From Euryodendron excelsum (lineage: Eukaryota > Streptophyta > Magnoliopsida > Ericales > Pentaphylacaceae), in assembly GCA_033060915.1 (NCBI GenBank), contig CM065384.1, positions 31,541,501 through 31,605,500 on the forward strand: DNA of 64,000 nucleotides, given 5' to 3'. Of this stretch, positions 1 to 13,184 are shown piece after piece; within the stretch, counting starts at the first letter, position 1; each line of letters begins with the position of its first letter. A program made the position numbers and the translations under genes. Below the pieces are notes generated by a model. The model saw only the letters and a program-made list of their open reading frames with translations, was not told where the DNA came from and did not search any database.

Positions 1-18
1 TTTTTTTTTCTTGAACAG

Positions 19-2825
19 ACGTTTCCTGATGAAGTTCTTGACCTAGAGAGGTCTGTACGCACTCTTGATCTGACACACAATAGATTAGGTAATACTCTTT
101 TAACTTTTGGAGTGCCTAATTGTGTTAACTTTGTCATCGTTTGATTGCATTCAAAGACGATAGTACAATGAAATAGTCATGGTTACGTTAAATGCATGTG
201 TTCTTGCTTTTCCCTATTTTTAGTAATGAACAAAATTTCTATTTGTTTCCATTAAAACGGCCCAAACGTTTCTGTTTTCAAAGAGACCAAAATGAAATGC
301 TAGTGGAATAAGGGAACTCAATTGTTTCTTTCAAAACTCACTGGAACATAAAAAAATGCACAAAAACACAACACTATATACCAAAACTATAAGTTGTATG
401 AACACAAATTTAGAACTTTTCATAATTTTGTACAATTTTTATTGAGAAAAATACAAAAGATAGGATTTTACAATATTGACATTTGTTTTTTCTGAAATGT
501 TTCCTAAACATCCAAAAACATTTTCATTTTCAAAATGTTTCCGTTTCCGAGACATCTGACACGACCTATCAAAACAAAATTTTTATTCATGATTTTTAGG
601 CACACGGGTGTGTGTGTTGGTGGGCGTTTGTTCCGGGGATTACTCTGGCCTCTAGCAGCTACCAGTTGCAGTTCCTTGCATACTTGATTTGCTAGGGGTC
701 ACGTGAACTTGCTCATTAGTATTCAGGAATAAGGTTTTGTCACTCTTTTCTGGCTAAATCTTTTGGAAAAGCTAATCCTTTTGTTGCTGTTGTTGGGTTG
801 TTCATGTGCTGTGGCTTCTGCAGCTGACATTCCTATGGAGATCAGCAAATTGATTAATTTGCAGCGGCTGGTAAGAATCAGAGGTTTGCATTTGTTGACC
901 CGTATAGTCATGTCTGTGTAATAGATATCCCTTCAAGATAGTAATAATTATTTGGTATGTTTTGTATGCAATGAAATCTTGATTTCTCATTTTCCTCTCA
1001 CAAAAGTTATCGAATTCTTAAATGTCTTTAGCATATGGTAGGAGAAAATGTTGTTAAATATGAAAGGATAGAGGATATCATGTTGAAAAGATAGGTATGA
1101 AGTGTTTGAGGTTAAACTAGTCTGTGTTATGGTGAAAAAAGTGTAATATCTTGTGCATTCTTCACTTGATATCAGAATATGGATCAATTAACTTTTCAAC
1201 TAGCAATTATTATTGTTATCATCTTTCTCTTCTGTCAAACGTAACTTGCTTATACTTGGAAACTAGTAGTTATATTGTGAGATGCATGGGTAATTGGAAT
1301 GGAATTATGTGAAAAATACTAAGTTCTTATGGAAAGAGCAAAGGAAAATTAATGCCCTTGTATTTTTTGCAACAATTGCAGATGGCCTTCAATATTCCAA
1401 AACCAAACAATAAAAGGCTAGAAGTCAATAAAAAATTTCAGATTTCTTTAACATTTAGAGACAAAGTTGGTTTGGTATGTTAGAAATTAGATAGGATATG
1501 CTAAAAAAAGGGGCATTGCTTGGTGCCATGGTAAAAGTTCAGACTTCCAGTTGGGAGAATGCTGATCCAAGTTTGAGAGGAGCCATTTTGTGCAAATAAT
1601 GCCAAGGTGAGTTTTCTCTTCAATCTTAGCCTTGCAGTATCCTTGATTAACAGGGACAAAAATAGATAATGTCCTTTAGATAGGACGTACTAAATGTAGG
1701 TATACAATAGAGGGAATTGAAAATGATAAGAATAATCTAAGAAGCATGAATACGGACATGGGTACGGATATGGACACAAGACACGGCATTTTCAAAAAAT
1801 GAGGACACGAATACGGTGGGGGCACGGTAAAAAAATATTTTTATACATTTTTTATTTGTTATGTATGTGAAGGTAAAATTCATAAATCACCAAAAATAAT
1901 ATGAAAACAACTAAATAAGTTCATAATTACAATACAAAAACTAACAAGTTAAGGCGTGTCCCAAAACGTGTCCATTAGTATGGACGCGTGTGTCTCCGAT
2001 GTGTTAGAGAAGTGTCTACTAAAAAAAATATTAATAAAAATATTGGACACCCAATTGACGTGCCTGACATGTGTCCCGGCGTGTCCAAGGAGTATGTTTG
2101 TCCGACACGGATACAGCACCCTAAACAGAGTGTTCGTGCTTCCTAGAGAATAACATTACGTGGGTTTCCTATTTCTGGTGATATAGATTAATTGAACATA
2201 AATCAACTTACTGTATTTAGAGATTTCTTTATGATACATAGTTAAAAACTAGTTAATTCAGGGGCCTCCTATTTTTGGTGATATAGAGTTAATTGAACAG
2301 AAATGAAATTGTATTTAGAGATGTCTTTATGATATATAATTTAAATTTTTTTGAGGTTCTATCGATAATCAACCTAGTATCCATGGAAAGTGATATGTTA
2401 ATTGTATCAGTGATAAAAAATTTGCACTGCATTCATTCATTGAATGATTTATTACATATCACAAAAAAAAGAAAGTAGCAACAATTCCTTCATTGAATGA
2501 TCGAAACTAACATCGGGATACAAAGTAGGAGGTATCAGCTGATTTTGGGACATGTTGAAAGCAGAATGATTAATAATACTGGAGTAAATTACATCAGTAG
2601 GGTCCTAATTCGTGTAGGAATTGCTTAATGTACATGTTGATTTGATAGAAGATGTAAAAAATTCTTACGTTGCAATATGAACTGAAAGCTATAAATTGGA
2701 GTAGTCAGTTCTTGGTGTTATCTGTACTTGATGGTTGTTATGTCCAATTGCAATCACCTTCTGCATGAGGAGAAGCTTGCTTGTGCATTTATCCAGTAGA
2801 TAGAAGAGTACTATGCTCTTATCTC

Positions 2826-2875
<50 letters not shown>

Positions 2876-5800
2876 CCTGTGAAATGCAGGGGTAGAGTCT
2901 TGGTTCACCACTTTAAGCTGTTTCTTATGGGCTTATAGCTGTAGTCAAATGCTTCTGTATTCTTGCTCTCTTCTTTTTGTTCTGGTGTGCAGAAGAGTAA
3001 ACCATGTAGCTTTTTTTTTTGCTTTACCTCAGGCCTCTCTGAAACAATGTCAACCATCAAATGTGTCTTACTTGTGCCTGTTTAGCTGTGACCATTGCAA
3101 GGTTCTTACTTCCTTTGGTGGCGTTATCTACTTTATTTTTTGGTAAATAAGAAAAAATTGCATTAAGAAGCATCCCTGATGCAACCCATATACGAAAAGG
3201 CCAACTAAACAAAAACCTATACCCTCCTGTAGTCATTGCTTTATTCTCTACATTCTTTCTCTTCTCCTCCTCTGTTTTCTTGGCTCTACCTTTAGCACAT
3301 CACAGGTCTCTTATTATTTTTGTTTATGATAGTTGCCAAATAGAGAAAAAGAAAACTGACTCGCGAGGGAGAGGGAGAGGGAGAATCATATTAGAGTTGT
3401 AATTATGTAATTTCTTTGAAAACTTCTCGAAAGGTCAAGAACTTAAAATTTTATTGAATAAATTATGGCGGCTCCATTTGGACCACATTTGAAATTTAGG
3501 TCTATAGGTTTTTTGGATTATTATATAATCTACCCACCGTTATCAGTTTCTAGCAGTGCTACCAGAGTAACATAAATATTCAGATGAGAAGGATGGAAGA
3601 AAGAAGTCTTCCTTATGCTTCTTTGTACAAGGATAGTGAGCATCCACTAGGAGGGGGTTAGGAATGTCGTCGTATGGTGACAGAGGTTTGCTAAGGATTG
3701 TTACAAATTCTTGCATCTATACTCAAGTTTTCTAAACTATTTCTTTTTACTGAATGAATGAAACCTGAACTTATATCGTTCATTTATTCCTGAGTCAGTT
3801 GCTAATAATCTGGATACCATAAATAAGTCCCAAATAATTGGTAAACTTGATGGATTCTTCCAAATAACTCTAGTAGGAAAGATCATGCTTTTCATTTCTC
3901 AATAAGCATTGTTAGTTTCACACAATTTCTTTTTCAGTTCTTGTTTAATAACTTTAGAGATGGTCTGGACTAGCTCCCTAGTTCCGAAGTATTTTCATAT
4001 CAAATAAAAACTCATGAAAATAAGAAGTTTTCTTTATCGGATGACTGATTGCTTCCAGGAAGTCATTCTTGGAAGTGTAACTAATTGTGCAGCTGTGACC
4101 ATTGAAGGAATGTTCATTCCAAAAGTTCTTCTTACGATACAATGTATGCATATATCATATATTTATTAGGTGATAGTAATGATGTTATGATTGATTGCTG
4201 AATCAATATGATTCTATTAAGGCAACAAAGATTTGAAGTCCTGATAACTCTTTTCTTTTTCAGGTTTTGGCCGATAACCTTATTGAGCGCCTCCCAATAA
4301 ACCTGGGGAAACTTCAATATTTGAAAGTTATGACGCTTGATGTCAATCGAATTAGTATCTTGCCAGATGAATGTAATTTTTCCTTCTCTCCCTAAGTAAG
4401 AGAATGTCATATTTTGTCTAGTTAATTGTCATTTCTTTTTTGTTTTTACCTTTGAACTTTTAATGGTAATGAATATTGCAAAATGCCGTGCTCTACTTGT
4501 TTCTTACCAGCTCTGTATTTCCTGTTTTCAGTAGGTCAGCTGGTGAGACTTGAGCAGTTGTCCATCTCAGGAAATTTATTGGCACGTTTGCCTGAGACTA
4601 TAGGGAGCTTGCGCAATGTGAGCAACTTAGTGAACCATGCACTCTATTTTTCTTTTCTTTCATAATTATTTTGATTCGACAAGACATCTGTGTTTATGCC
4701 ATAATTCTGTGTCTCCTATGAGGTAACTGTTAACTGCAGAACTTGGATGGACACTCTACATTAGTTGTTTTTGAATGGATCATCAATTATAATTTCTAGA
4801 TGTGTAATACTTTGTTTATTTGCCTTTTTTTGTTTTTTGCTTTTTGGCGTAGCGTTGGAGGATTTGTGTGTAATCCTAAAAGTTTGCAAGTTTTAATTAT
4901 TCATCCCGCTATCATGCATTTGTAAATTTTTTGTCATCATTATTCTTCTAATTGATTTTGGACTCTTGTGCAGTCCTCTTTTTCACTTTATACCATTGGC
5001 GTGGCTTTGTGTGTTTGATGGCTTATATTTCCTGAGTGTTAAGTGCTTGCATGGTTGAAGTACATGAAACTTCTTTCTCTTGAAAATGATTGTTGTTGTT
5101 GATGGATGGGTTTGTTAATTGGAAGATGTAATAGCTGATATAGGATTCAAAGGCTGGATGCTTGTAGAGTAGACGCATATGGACATTTGGAATACTGCTT
5201 TCATGGATGCTACGATTGTACCATTCATAGTTCTGGGTTTGAATATAATACTTTTTTATAAATTTTTTAAGTTGCCGGAACTAACATGGATTGTTGGACA
5301 ATGCAGTTGGTTCTCTTAAATGTGTCAAATAACAGGTTAAAGTTTCTTCCAGAGTCAATTGGGAGTTGCTTCTCTGTGGAAGAACTGCAAGCGAATGGTA
5401 CCTTTAATTTAGTTTTGAATTGTTTTTTTTCTTCACGCCCTTCCTTTTTTTTTCTTTCTTTCTTTTTTCTTCTAACTATTACTATTAATGATGCATTACA
5501 GAGGAAAATAAAGCTTGGGGCATTAGGAAAATATCTGATTTGTGACCTCATCTTTTGCAAAATTTTGCATTTTACTTTTGATCAAAATGATGTTAGCCAC
5601 AAACCTATTGTCTGAATTTTTATAGACCATTTTAAGTTTGACATGGTGTGTTTTGTTTCACATGATATTTTTACCTATGACTTATCTAAGATGTTATATC
5701 CCAATTGTTTGTTTAGCTATTTTGCTTCTCACGTTTACTGTAGCATGTTGCTCATGGTACCTTACATGTTGCTTCCACATATGGTTATATAATGCTTGAT

Positions 5801-6407
5801 ATGTGTGCAAACAAAAGTTCTATTACTATTTCAATGCTTGTTTTTTCATTTTGGTTGTCAAGCTTCGGACGGATAAAGTGACCTCTAAATTCTGGGGGAT
5901 TAGTGTGTTTGCTCTAGACCTCAGGCCATTGAGATTTTTCTTTCCTCTGTTTTGTTTGCCTTTTCTGAGGTTACCATTTTTACAGGTCTTTTACCCCATC
6001 TTTCCTAACCAGCTTCATGATTCTGGTGGTTTTGTTTCTCCTTTTTTTGGGCAGAAAATTCTCTGGAGGAACTTCCCTCTTCAGTTTGCAGTCTCACTCA
6101 CCTGAAGTCACTCTGCTTAGACAACAATAATCTGAAGCAGGTATGTGCTGCAGTGTTTATTGGTTATTCAATTTCTTCTATGAGATGTGCAATCTAGAAC
6201 ATTTTGCATTATACAATGTATTCGTTATTCAGCTGCAATCCTGTATTGCTTTCAATATTTTTGTTCATCTACATTATATTAAATATCATTATATGTGAAG
6301 GTGTAATTTTTTTGTGTATTCTTAGGGTATTAACATGAATTCCGTGGATCTTATCGTAATTGTGGAGAAAATATCTTATCATAGTCATTGTTTCGCCAAT
6401 TCTTTTA

Positions 6408-6447
<40 letters not shown>

Positions 6448-9059
6448 CGGGCACGTATGCGCTGATAGCCTGATGCCCCATTTGGAAGGAAGAGTCAGAG
6501 CAAGTAGATGAGGCAGCAAGGAAGCAGACAGAGAGAGACTAGAAGCTATTAGGTTTGAGTGATATCTATTGCAATTTGCAACTCAGGAGGTGCAGGTTCA
6601 TCTCCAAGTGGGAAGTGGGTCGTAAAAGAGGGTAAGGAGTGTTTCCATCTCTATCCACCATTTCCTTTATGCCCTTAAGGAGCCTTTACTTTTACATGTC
6701 TGTTCTTCAAGCATGCCTCTGTGTGGATATCCAATTGACGAAAGCAACCCCGCTTTCCTTCCTCTTTTGCTTGGTGCTCAACCAAACATGCCGAGGAAAA
6801 ATAACAACCCAACAACACCCCACGCCTCCACCCCCCGGATGGGTGGGTTAACATTTTTTAATTCCTACCTTCATTTCCTCTTTATTTTCCTTCTCTCCAA
6901 TCAAATGGGGCAGGAACATGTGTGGGTCTCAACTCTCAGATTAATCTTCATTATGTTGAAGTATACTTTCCATAATTTTTTCTATCTTGTTCTCTTTCTA
7001 TCTTTCCCTTTCCCTGCATCAATGTAAGCCTTTTTCAGAATTACTTGAATTAGAATTGTAATTTCACCTTAGTACAAGCTACATATTCCATCTTGTTCAA
7101 CATCCAATGGCAAATTCTTGATTATCAATCATACATTTACTAGTTCGGGAAGCTCCCATAAGAAGCTTCTAGGATATTAGTAAAGAGATGATGGACTGAT
7201 GTTTGTCCTGTCAGAACATTGGACAACAAAGAGATAATGAAAATAGCTCAGCTAGGGTGAATTAGGAGATTGTAACCATCAGTTTTGTTCTTGAGAAGAA
7301 ACTTCCTGAATACTTGAGGAAAAACAAACCAAGCGATACTGATTGTACAGTTTCGTAACGGTGACCAGTGGGAAACCAAGACGATTGGAGCCTGTTCAAG
7401 CTGAGAGTGAAATGATTTGAGCTGGTCTCTTTACTAATGCTATATAATTTATGCTAAGATATTCACATTTTTTTAATGCTCATTCTTGGATAAAGTTGGT
7501 AATCTGTTACTGTTTGGACTTGCAACCTGCCTGTTGATGTTATTTTGCTATGTCTTATTCATAGTTCTCTTAGATTTTCTTATAATGCTATTGGTATCAT
7601 GGTATGACAAATTTGCACCTCGTTAGTTTTTTTTTGTTTCCCCCAGTGCCCTGAAGGGTTTCTTTTATCCTTTCACCCTTTCTATATCATGGAACTAATG
7701 TTACTTGTACGGGTTCATGTCATCCTTTGTTTTAATCACTGGACACTTAATTATTCCCTTCTATCTGTGAAAACATCTTAATTGGCTGCACCTTTTCAGA
7801 AAACATTGAAATTATTATGCTTGATGTATGTGGCAGCTGCTTAAGTGCGCTTCTCATAATAATATATGAAGTACAAGTCTCTCTCTCTCTCTGTTTATTA
7901 GGGGTGTGGGTGGGTTATAGGGGTTGGGCCTATGTTACATGACTTAAGTACAGGTGTTGGGTGCGAGTATGTATCTAAGTATCGGATTCGTTCAAATTCT
8001 CATGTCCAAAGACTATTTTTAATTTTTAGGATAAACTAGTGCTTACAAGGTGTTATAGAGTATTTCTATGTATATTTATATGATAAACTTTGATTTCTAA
8101 ACATTTTTATTAGGTGAATGGCCAATAATACATGTTAGACACATGTTCCGACTCATACTCTAGTTCAAGTGTTGGAGTCTATGTGTTGAGTGTTTGATAT
8201 GGGTACTTCATACATTTAGTTGAGTTCATGTAACATGGGGCTGGCCACTTGAGAATCAATCTCTAATCTCTCAAATTTATCACGTACTGGCAAAAATAAT
8301 CTCATTTGGTTCATTAACAACGGCCCACTTCCCCCTCCACCCACACAACCACTCAAAACTAAGATAAACACACACAGAAAAAGGAAAAAAAGGAAAAAAG
8401 AAAAGGGCTCTAATTTGTTTGTCTCCTCTCCAGTAATTCAATTTGTAATATACTTTAATTGACTGCTCTAGCCTTTTGCAATATCTATATAATGAAATAT
8501 GAATCTCGAGATTATTACATGTTTTACTAGGGATTCACTTTTTTATGCTTCACAGATTCAGTTCCTGGAGCTTATGCTTTCATGCCTGAATGTCTATACA
8601 TGTTATCAGTAACTAAAATTGTGTTTGCAGCCTCGACCTTGGTCCTTCACTTCGTCATTTCAGAGCAGGACTTACTAGTATACCTATACATTTTAGGTTT
8701 GGTAACTATTGCAGTATTGAAATTGTGAGCTATATTGATATTCTGGCATCTCTTGCTTTACAGATACCTCCAAACCTGTTGATGGACTGCAAAGCTCTAC
8801 AGAATATTTCCCTTCACAACAATCCCATTTCGATGGAGCAATTTCAACAGGTAGGGTGCAGTTCCCTCATGTATGAATCTTTCAAACATTTCAGCATAAT
8901 AGCTGAAGTTTTATGCTTTAGTAGAAATCTAACAATACCTGAGTTCAGATGGAAGGATTCCAAGAGTTTGAAACCCGGAGGAGAAAGAAGTTTGACAAGC
9001 AAATTGATGCAAATGTGATGATCAGTTCTAAAGGCCTTGATGAGGGTGTTGATCTATGA
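19..9059 (+). CDS. LRRC57-like leucine-rich-repeat protein (5' partial, 8 exons)
   Basis: Eight coding exons join in one frame: 19-88, 824-870, 4264-4372, 4532-4617, 5307-5397, 6055-6140, 8764-8850 and 8949-9059 (TGA). Every intron has GT-AG ends and the phases agree, giving 228 residues. An acceptor after a T-rich tract (ends at 18) precedes the first exon seen, so the start codon lies to the left. The protein is a run of short LRRs of the LxxLxLxxNxLxxLP type, for example VRTLDLTHNRL, LEQLSISGNLLARLP and LVLLNVSNNRLKFLP. A charged non-LRR tail follows (RRRKKFDKQID, ending GLDEGVDL). LRRs of this kind form a curved protein-binding solenoid. No kinase, NB-ARC domain, signal peptide or membrane segment is visible, so an intracellular scaffold role is inferred. 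It resembles animal LRRC57 and its plant relatives; PIRL proteins are a less likely alternative. Introns 2 (3.4 kb) and 6 (2.6 kb) contain repeats. Confidence 0.
1737..2146. mobile_element. MITE-like element in LRR-gene intron
   Basis: The left end, CTAAGAAGCATGAATAC, and the reverse complement of the right end, CTAGGAAGCACGAACAC, form imperfect terminal inverted repeats. The flanks carry a near-perfect 8-bp direct repeat (agaataat at 1729-1736, agaataac at 2147-2154). The interior has several inverted GTGTCC/GGACAC-type motifs and no credible coding sequence. An 8-bp duplication is what hAT-superfamily transposases make, so a non-autonomous hAT MITE is the best reading; this class is inferred from duplication length only. 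Confidence 0.
2826..2873. repeat. (GT)n(GA)n compound microsatellite
   Basis: About ten GT units run directly into about fourteen GA units inside LRR intron 2. Likely length-polymorphic. Confidence 0.
6411..6444. repeat. (TC)n microsatellite
   Basis: About 17 TC units in LRR intron 6, shortly after exon 6. Confidence 0.
7932..8236. mobile_element. Possible second MITE in LRR intron 6
   Basis: The 11-mer ATGTTACATGA at 7932-7942 recurs as its reverse complement at 8226-8236. Subterminal motifs also mirror each other (GTACAGGTGTTGG on the left, TTCAAGTGTTGGAG on the right). The flanks show a poor 10-bp similarity (gggttgggcc and ggggctggcc) that could be a worn target duplication of the length Mutator-like elements make. 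No coding sequence is present. Family assignment is uncertain. Confidence 0.
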
Positions 9060-9220
9060 CAGTCCTGGAGCACCACATTCTTGGTGAAATTTCTTTTCCA
9101 AATGTCAATATCCTGCTGATTTTTTATAATGGCTGTTTTACTTCTTTCAATTTCAAGAGTCTGTTGTAGTGTTTGATTCTCCACCCATAGCATATCAATT
9201 TCAGCTACTGAAAATGGCGG

Positions 9221-9226
9221 AATAAA
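9221..9226 (+). terminator. Candidate poly(A) signal of LRR gene
   Basis: A canonical AATAAA lies 162 bp after the LRR stop codon in AT-rich 3' sequence. Plant poly(A) signals are degenerate, so this is only a plausible 3'-end element. Confidence 0.
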
Positions 9227-11160
9227 ACTCGATTACCTGTTTGGAACTAATGGTTATAAGAATTCCAAAGTTGTATGTTTATATTTCTTTTCACCTCTGA
9301 AGTTTTAAAACAACATTTTAATGTTAAGTTTCAGTTCAAACATTTTTCTACCTTTCTATCTTTTCATAGTTCTCGGTTACTTGACTCTGATGGAGACAAT
9401 ATCTCATTTGAGAATAATCTACATCAATAACACATCTGACCAAGATGTTTAACTGTTAACCAATCTAGATTGTACGAACTGCATCATATACATTCATTTC
9501 GCTTCAGTAACTACAATACTGTTGCACGTTAATATAGAGAATGAGTTTGGATTGTGGATGAGGATGTGTAGATGGTGAACTCTTGCAAGTTTGACTTGTA
9601 CAGTGTGGATAGTTGTGGGCTAATAGATGGCCTGCTGGGAAGTATGACAGTCATTGAATTGGCAGAGAATCACCGGAGTGTAAAAAAGGTGAGAGCTAAG
9701 GTAACATGGAGAGAGAGAGAGAGTCTTAACCCTTAGTTCAAGCTACCAATCCACAGGCCCTGGTGATTCCCATGTAGGTCATGGCCACTCGGGCCGTCGG
9801 GCATGCCATGACCGAGGTGTCGGCCCCGAGGGGGTGAGTCCCTAGGCCTTGCTCCAGGCCTAGGGCTTCAAGTCTGCTAGAGGACAAGTATGGATCAATG
9901 GGGTACACTCATGGGAGAGTCACTTGGGCTGCTTTGGAGAATGCTCGAGCTTGCAGGTGGTGAGTGAAGAAGTGAGGTAGGTTCTCGCTGGAGAACTAAT
10001 TGGCCGAGCCAGGGGAGGTCTGAGGGTGAGCTTGGCAGAGAGTCACTTGGCCTAACCGATGGAAGGTGCCCAAGTGTGCTGAGGCCTTTCGTGTTTTGCT
10101 TCTATTTGGCCTTGAGGAGAAAGCCTGCATGTGTTAGCACCGGGAGCAGGTGGTGCGACATTTGGCTGTATCTCATTTGCCCGAGTGGCCTATCCGAGGG
10201 AATGACGCAGCATCCTAGAGGTTCGCCACATGGGCTCATGGACCTTTGTACCTCCGTATAGAACATAGTCATCAGTTGAAAAAATGAAAAAAAATCGGCA
10301 CTATCAACTTGAAGATTCATATATACATCTCCATATGTACGCATATATTTGTCAGTGGCACGTCTGGATGTATCTTTCATCCATAAGTTTCTGGATATCC
10401 AAGGTCTCCAGTACTCATATGGGGGGATATATGATATGAAGGTTCCCAATCGTTTTGCATAGCATACCTACCATATTTAAGACTATTGTCTACAGCATAT
10501 AAATTATTTATTTACTGTTGTTTTCCTTGTTCTTTTGCCATATAATGACTGTCTGCTGCAAACTAATTATTTAATTGCTGTTAATATTTTTATTCTTTTG
10601 ATAATTTTTACATTTATGTTTTTAAAAAATCCACGTCGTGTTGTTAAAGAGATTTTAGGCTAATTTAATTTTGACGTCTCTAGTGGCAGGAGGATGACAG
10701 TTGAAGCTGTTCAATGAGATGACCATTTCGGCCTTCTTTGCATTTTGGGTTTGGAGGTCGCATCCATAAGTCTTCTGCTGCCTATATACTACTGCATGTG
10801 TAAGCTTAGTCTCTCACTTTGAAAACGATGGCCATACTGGTAGTTGCTTTGCATGTAAATTGTGGGGTGGTATATGAAACAACTGTTAACACTCGGATAT
10901 TGTGGCTTGTACAGCCGGTTAAACTTAAACTTAATACTCGTTCTTATCTGGTTGTTAAATTATTTAAGCTTTATCGTTACTTGTCTGACGCTTGTGTGAA
11001 TTAATTTGTTTTGCCTCGTTCGTATAAGTGGATTAGCCAGTTAATTAACAGGATCATGGGTTGCTAGCTTCTTGTCATATTGCACTGCTCCGGAGTGAGG
11101 ATATCTCTACAGTGCCTAGGGTTTCTTGGTCTACAAAAATGCCTTGCAGTTATTTTTAGA
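9227..11160. other. Intergenic; GC-rich island at 9.76-10.26 kb
   Basis: No gene is supported here. At 9760-10260 the composition becomes clearly richer in G and C than the surroundings, with repeated CACTTGG/GGCC-type words and a short GA tract before it (about 9711-9723). The open frames crossing it on both strands resemble no family I know. It looks like a fragment of a repeat or LTR, but no ends were found. The rest is plain AT-rich sequence. Confidence 0.
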
Positions 11161-11749
11161 CTCTCTCTATGGCCTTGTTTGATAAAGCTAAAAGCTAAAA
11201 ACTAAAAATTAAGTCTTGATAACTGACTGCTGAATTTTTTAAGCTGATAAGTTGTTTGATATGTATTGAATTTTAAGTAGTGAATCTGATATGTATAAAG
11301 AGCTGAAATTTTAAATTTACTCATTTTTTAACTTTGTCCTTCATATATTGGTATTGTAATGTTAACAGCAAATTAATTAAATGAAAAAAACATGCATAAT
11401 TAAAATCATAATAATATACACAAAAAATTAGTAACATGATCAATAATTATGTTGATCATTGAAATTTTGTCAAATGTTAAAGTAGCGAAAAATTTGATAC
11501 TTAATAGTAGTTTATATTATTTAATGTCTTTTGTTTATCAGACTACATACTGCGCTAACATTATACATATTTAATTAGATAAAAAAAGAGATAAACAACA
11601 AGACATAAAAAATGGATTTCATACTAAAATAATTGCAATCAAATCCATCAAGGATTCATATATTCATTGAAAGTTGGAGTTCCAACTAAATATAATTAAA
11701 AAATAAGAAAAAAATAACCTTAACCAATGTTTGAAATTTAAAAAACATT

Positions 11750-12690
11750 TGCATGCCTACTGAAATTCAAAACAATCCTAACTTCTTGCCATTTAACTCT
11801 ATCCAGCCTTTTCTAATTGTTTATGGTTTTTGCTGTAATAGCATCTATTGTTTCCCGTGTGCCTTACTTTTGCAGAAAATATTACATGCAACTATATATA
11901 ATAGGTCATTTACATCAAGAAGCTCCATCTCATCGAGAATATGATTGTATTCTTCTATTGTTGGCCCATTAGAATTTTGCAAAGTTTGTAAGACAGTTGT
12001 TTGTCAAGATCCTCGAATTTATTTTTGTTTTGCCGTTTATTGTTAAGTTTTGTCGAGTCATTTGACGAAGAAGGTATCTCAAGGAATCCATTGCCAAGAT
12101 TAATGTACATTTGTGACTGTGGTTGAGTGTCATCAACAGGAAACCCTTCCTTTGATGGTCCTCATGAAAATCTTTATGCTGCTCTTAACACTGTCAAATA
12201 ATGATTTTAACTCATTTGTATATTGAAGCCCAGTATATGAAAATTGTTTGGCATTTGGGTTACCTGTAAAATTATAATTGCGTAAATCTTATATTCATTG
12301 AGTATCATTTTGACTTTCAATAACTTAGAAACAAAAAAAAAAAAAAAAAGATTAACATAAGAGGCAATTATACCTGTATGTACTCATTCATTTCTTTGTA
12401 CTCCAGTTGACAGTATTAGTTACAAGATTATAGTCATTACCAGTTTTTTAAATTATCTTTGATTATTCTGCATATTTTGATTTCAAATACTACCATTGAT
12501 TTTTTTACTGTTTTTGAGATAAGTTGACATCATTCTCTTTGTTCAAAGTTGCCCGTACCTTATCCCAACTCTTTTTTTTTTAGACTACCATCGTACGATT
12601 CTCCATGGATTCTTTCAAGTACAAATTAATAAAAAGTTTATAGAGTTCCGAATCTTTTCAATTTGCTCTACTGCCATCACCAGAAGCCAT
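11750..12690 (-). pseudogene. MYB/SANT-like DNA-binding protein, transposon-associated (degenerate)
   Basis: Reading leftwards from an ATG at 12690, fragments in shifting frames follow the order of plant MYB/SANT-like proteins. An N-terminal part (MASGDGSRAN, then KDSELYKLFINLYLKESM) is followed by KSWDKVRATLNKE, the piece LKSKYAEWSKIILKTGNDYN and NTVNWSTKK. After a possible intron near 12250-12370 come GNPNAKQFSYTGLQYTNEL and a C-terminal EEYNHILDEMELLDVNDLLY. Such proteins bind transposon ends through the SANT-like domain and work with a separate PIF/Harbinger nuclease-type transposase; a few host genes also have this domain. Several stops (for example TGA after RAN, TAA after MVV) and at least two frameshifts make this copy non-functional. 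Family recognition is by eye from motif order. Confidence 0.
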
Positions 12691-13131
12691 CCCTACAAGT
12701 AAATAGAATTACATTCAATCCACTTAAGATTTTAAAGTCGTGAATTTGGATGTACCCTCATGATGCATAAATAATTTTTAATTAATTGATAGTTTTATGT
12801 GATTTGGTTTGGCAAGAAATAGTTAAAGAGAATAATCTTGAAACAGGAACATGAGATAGCATTAACCATCACCCACATCACAAATCAATCTCTCACACAC
12901 AAAGAAGAGAATTAGAAAACGAAAAAAAAAAAGGAGGTAGATTAGAGGATGAAAGGCAATACAAACGAAAGGAGAAGAAAAAAAAAAAAAAAAAAAAGAG
13001 GGAATGGAGTGAGGCAAAATGGGAGGAGATCAATAAAGAAAAAAAATACAGATTCAGTCGAAGAACAGAAAAAAAAAAATAAAAGGGAAGAACAAAGAGT
13101 AAACACATACAAAATAATCAAGAAAACTCAC

Positions 13132-13133
<2 letters not shown>

Positions 13134-13178
<45 letters not shown>
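13134..13178. repeat. (GA)n microsatellite plus G run
   Basis: About 22 GA units end in a run of G, within a 300-bp purine-rich stretch (12910-13190) that also contains long A runs. The open frames here on both strands are products of this low-complexity sequence. Confidence 0.

Positions 13179-13184
<6 letters not shown>

Noticed and set aside
1956..2153. 65-codon + strand ORF
   Set aside because: It lies wholly inside the MITE-like element and is a product of its repeated GTGTCC words.
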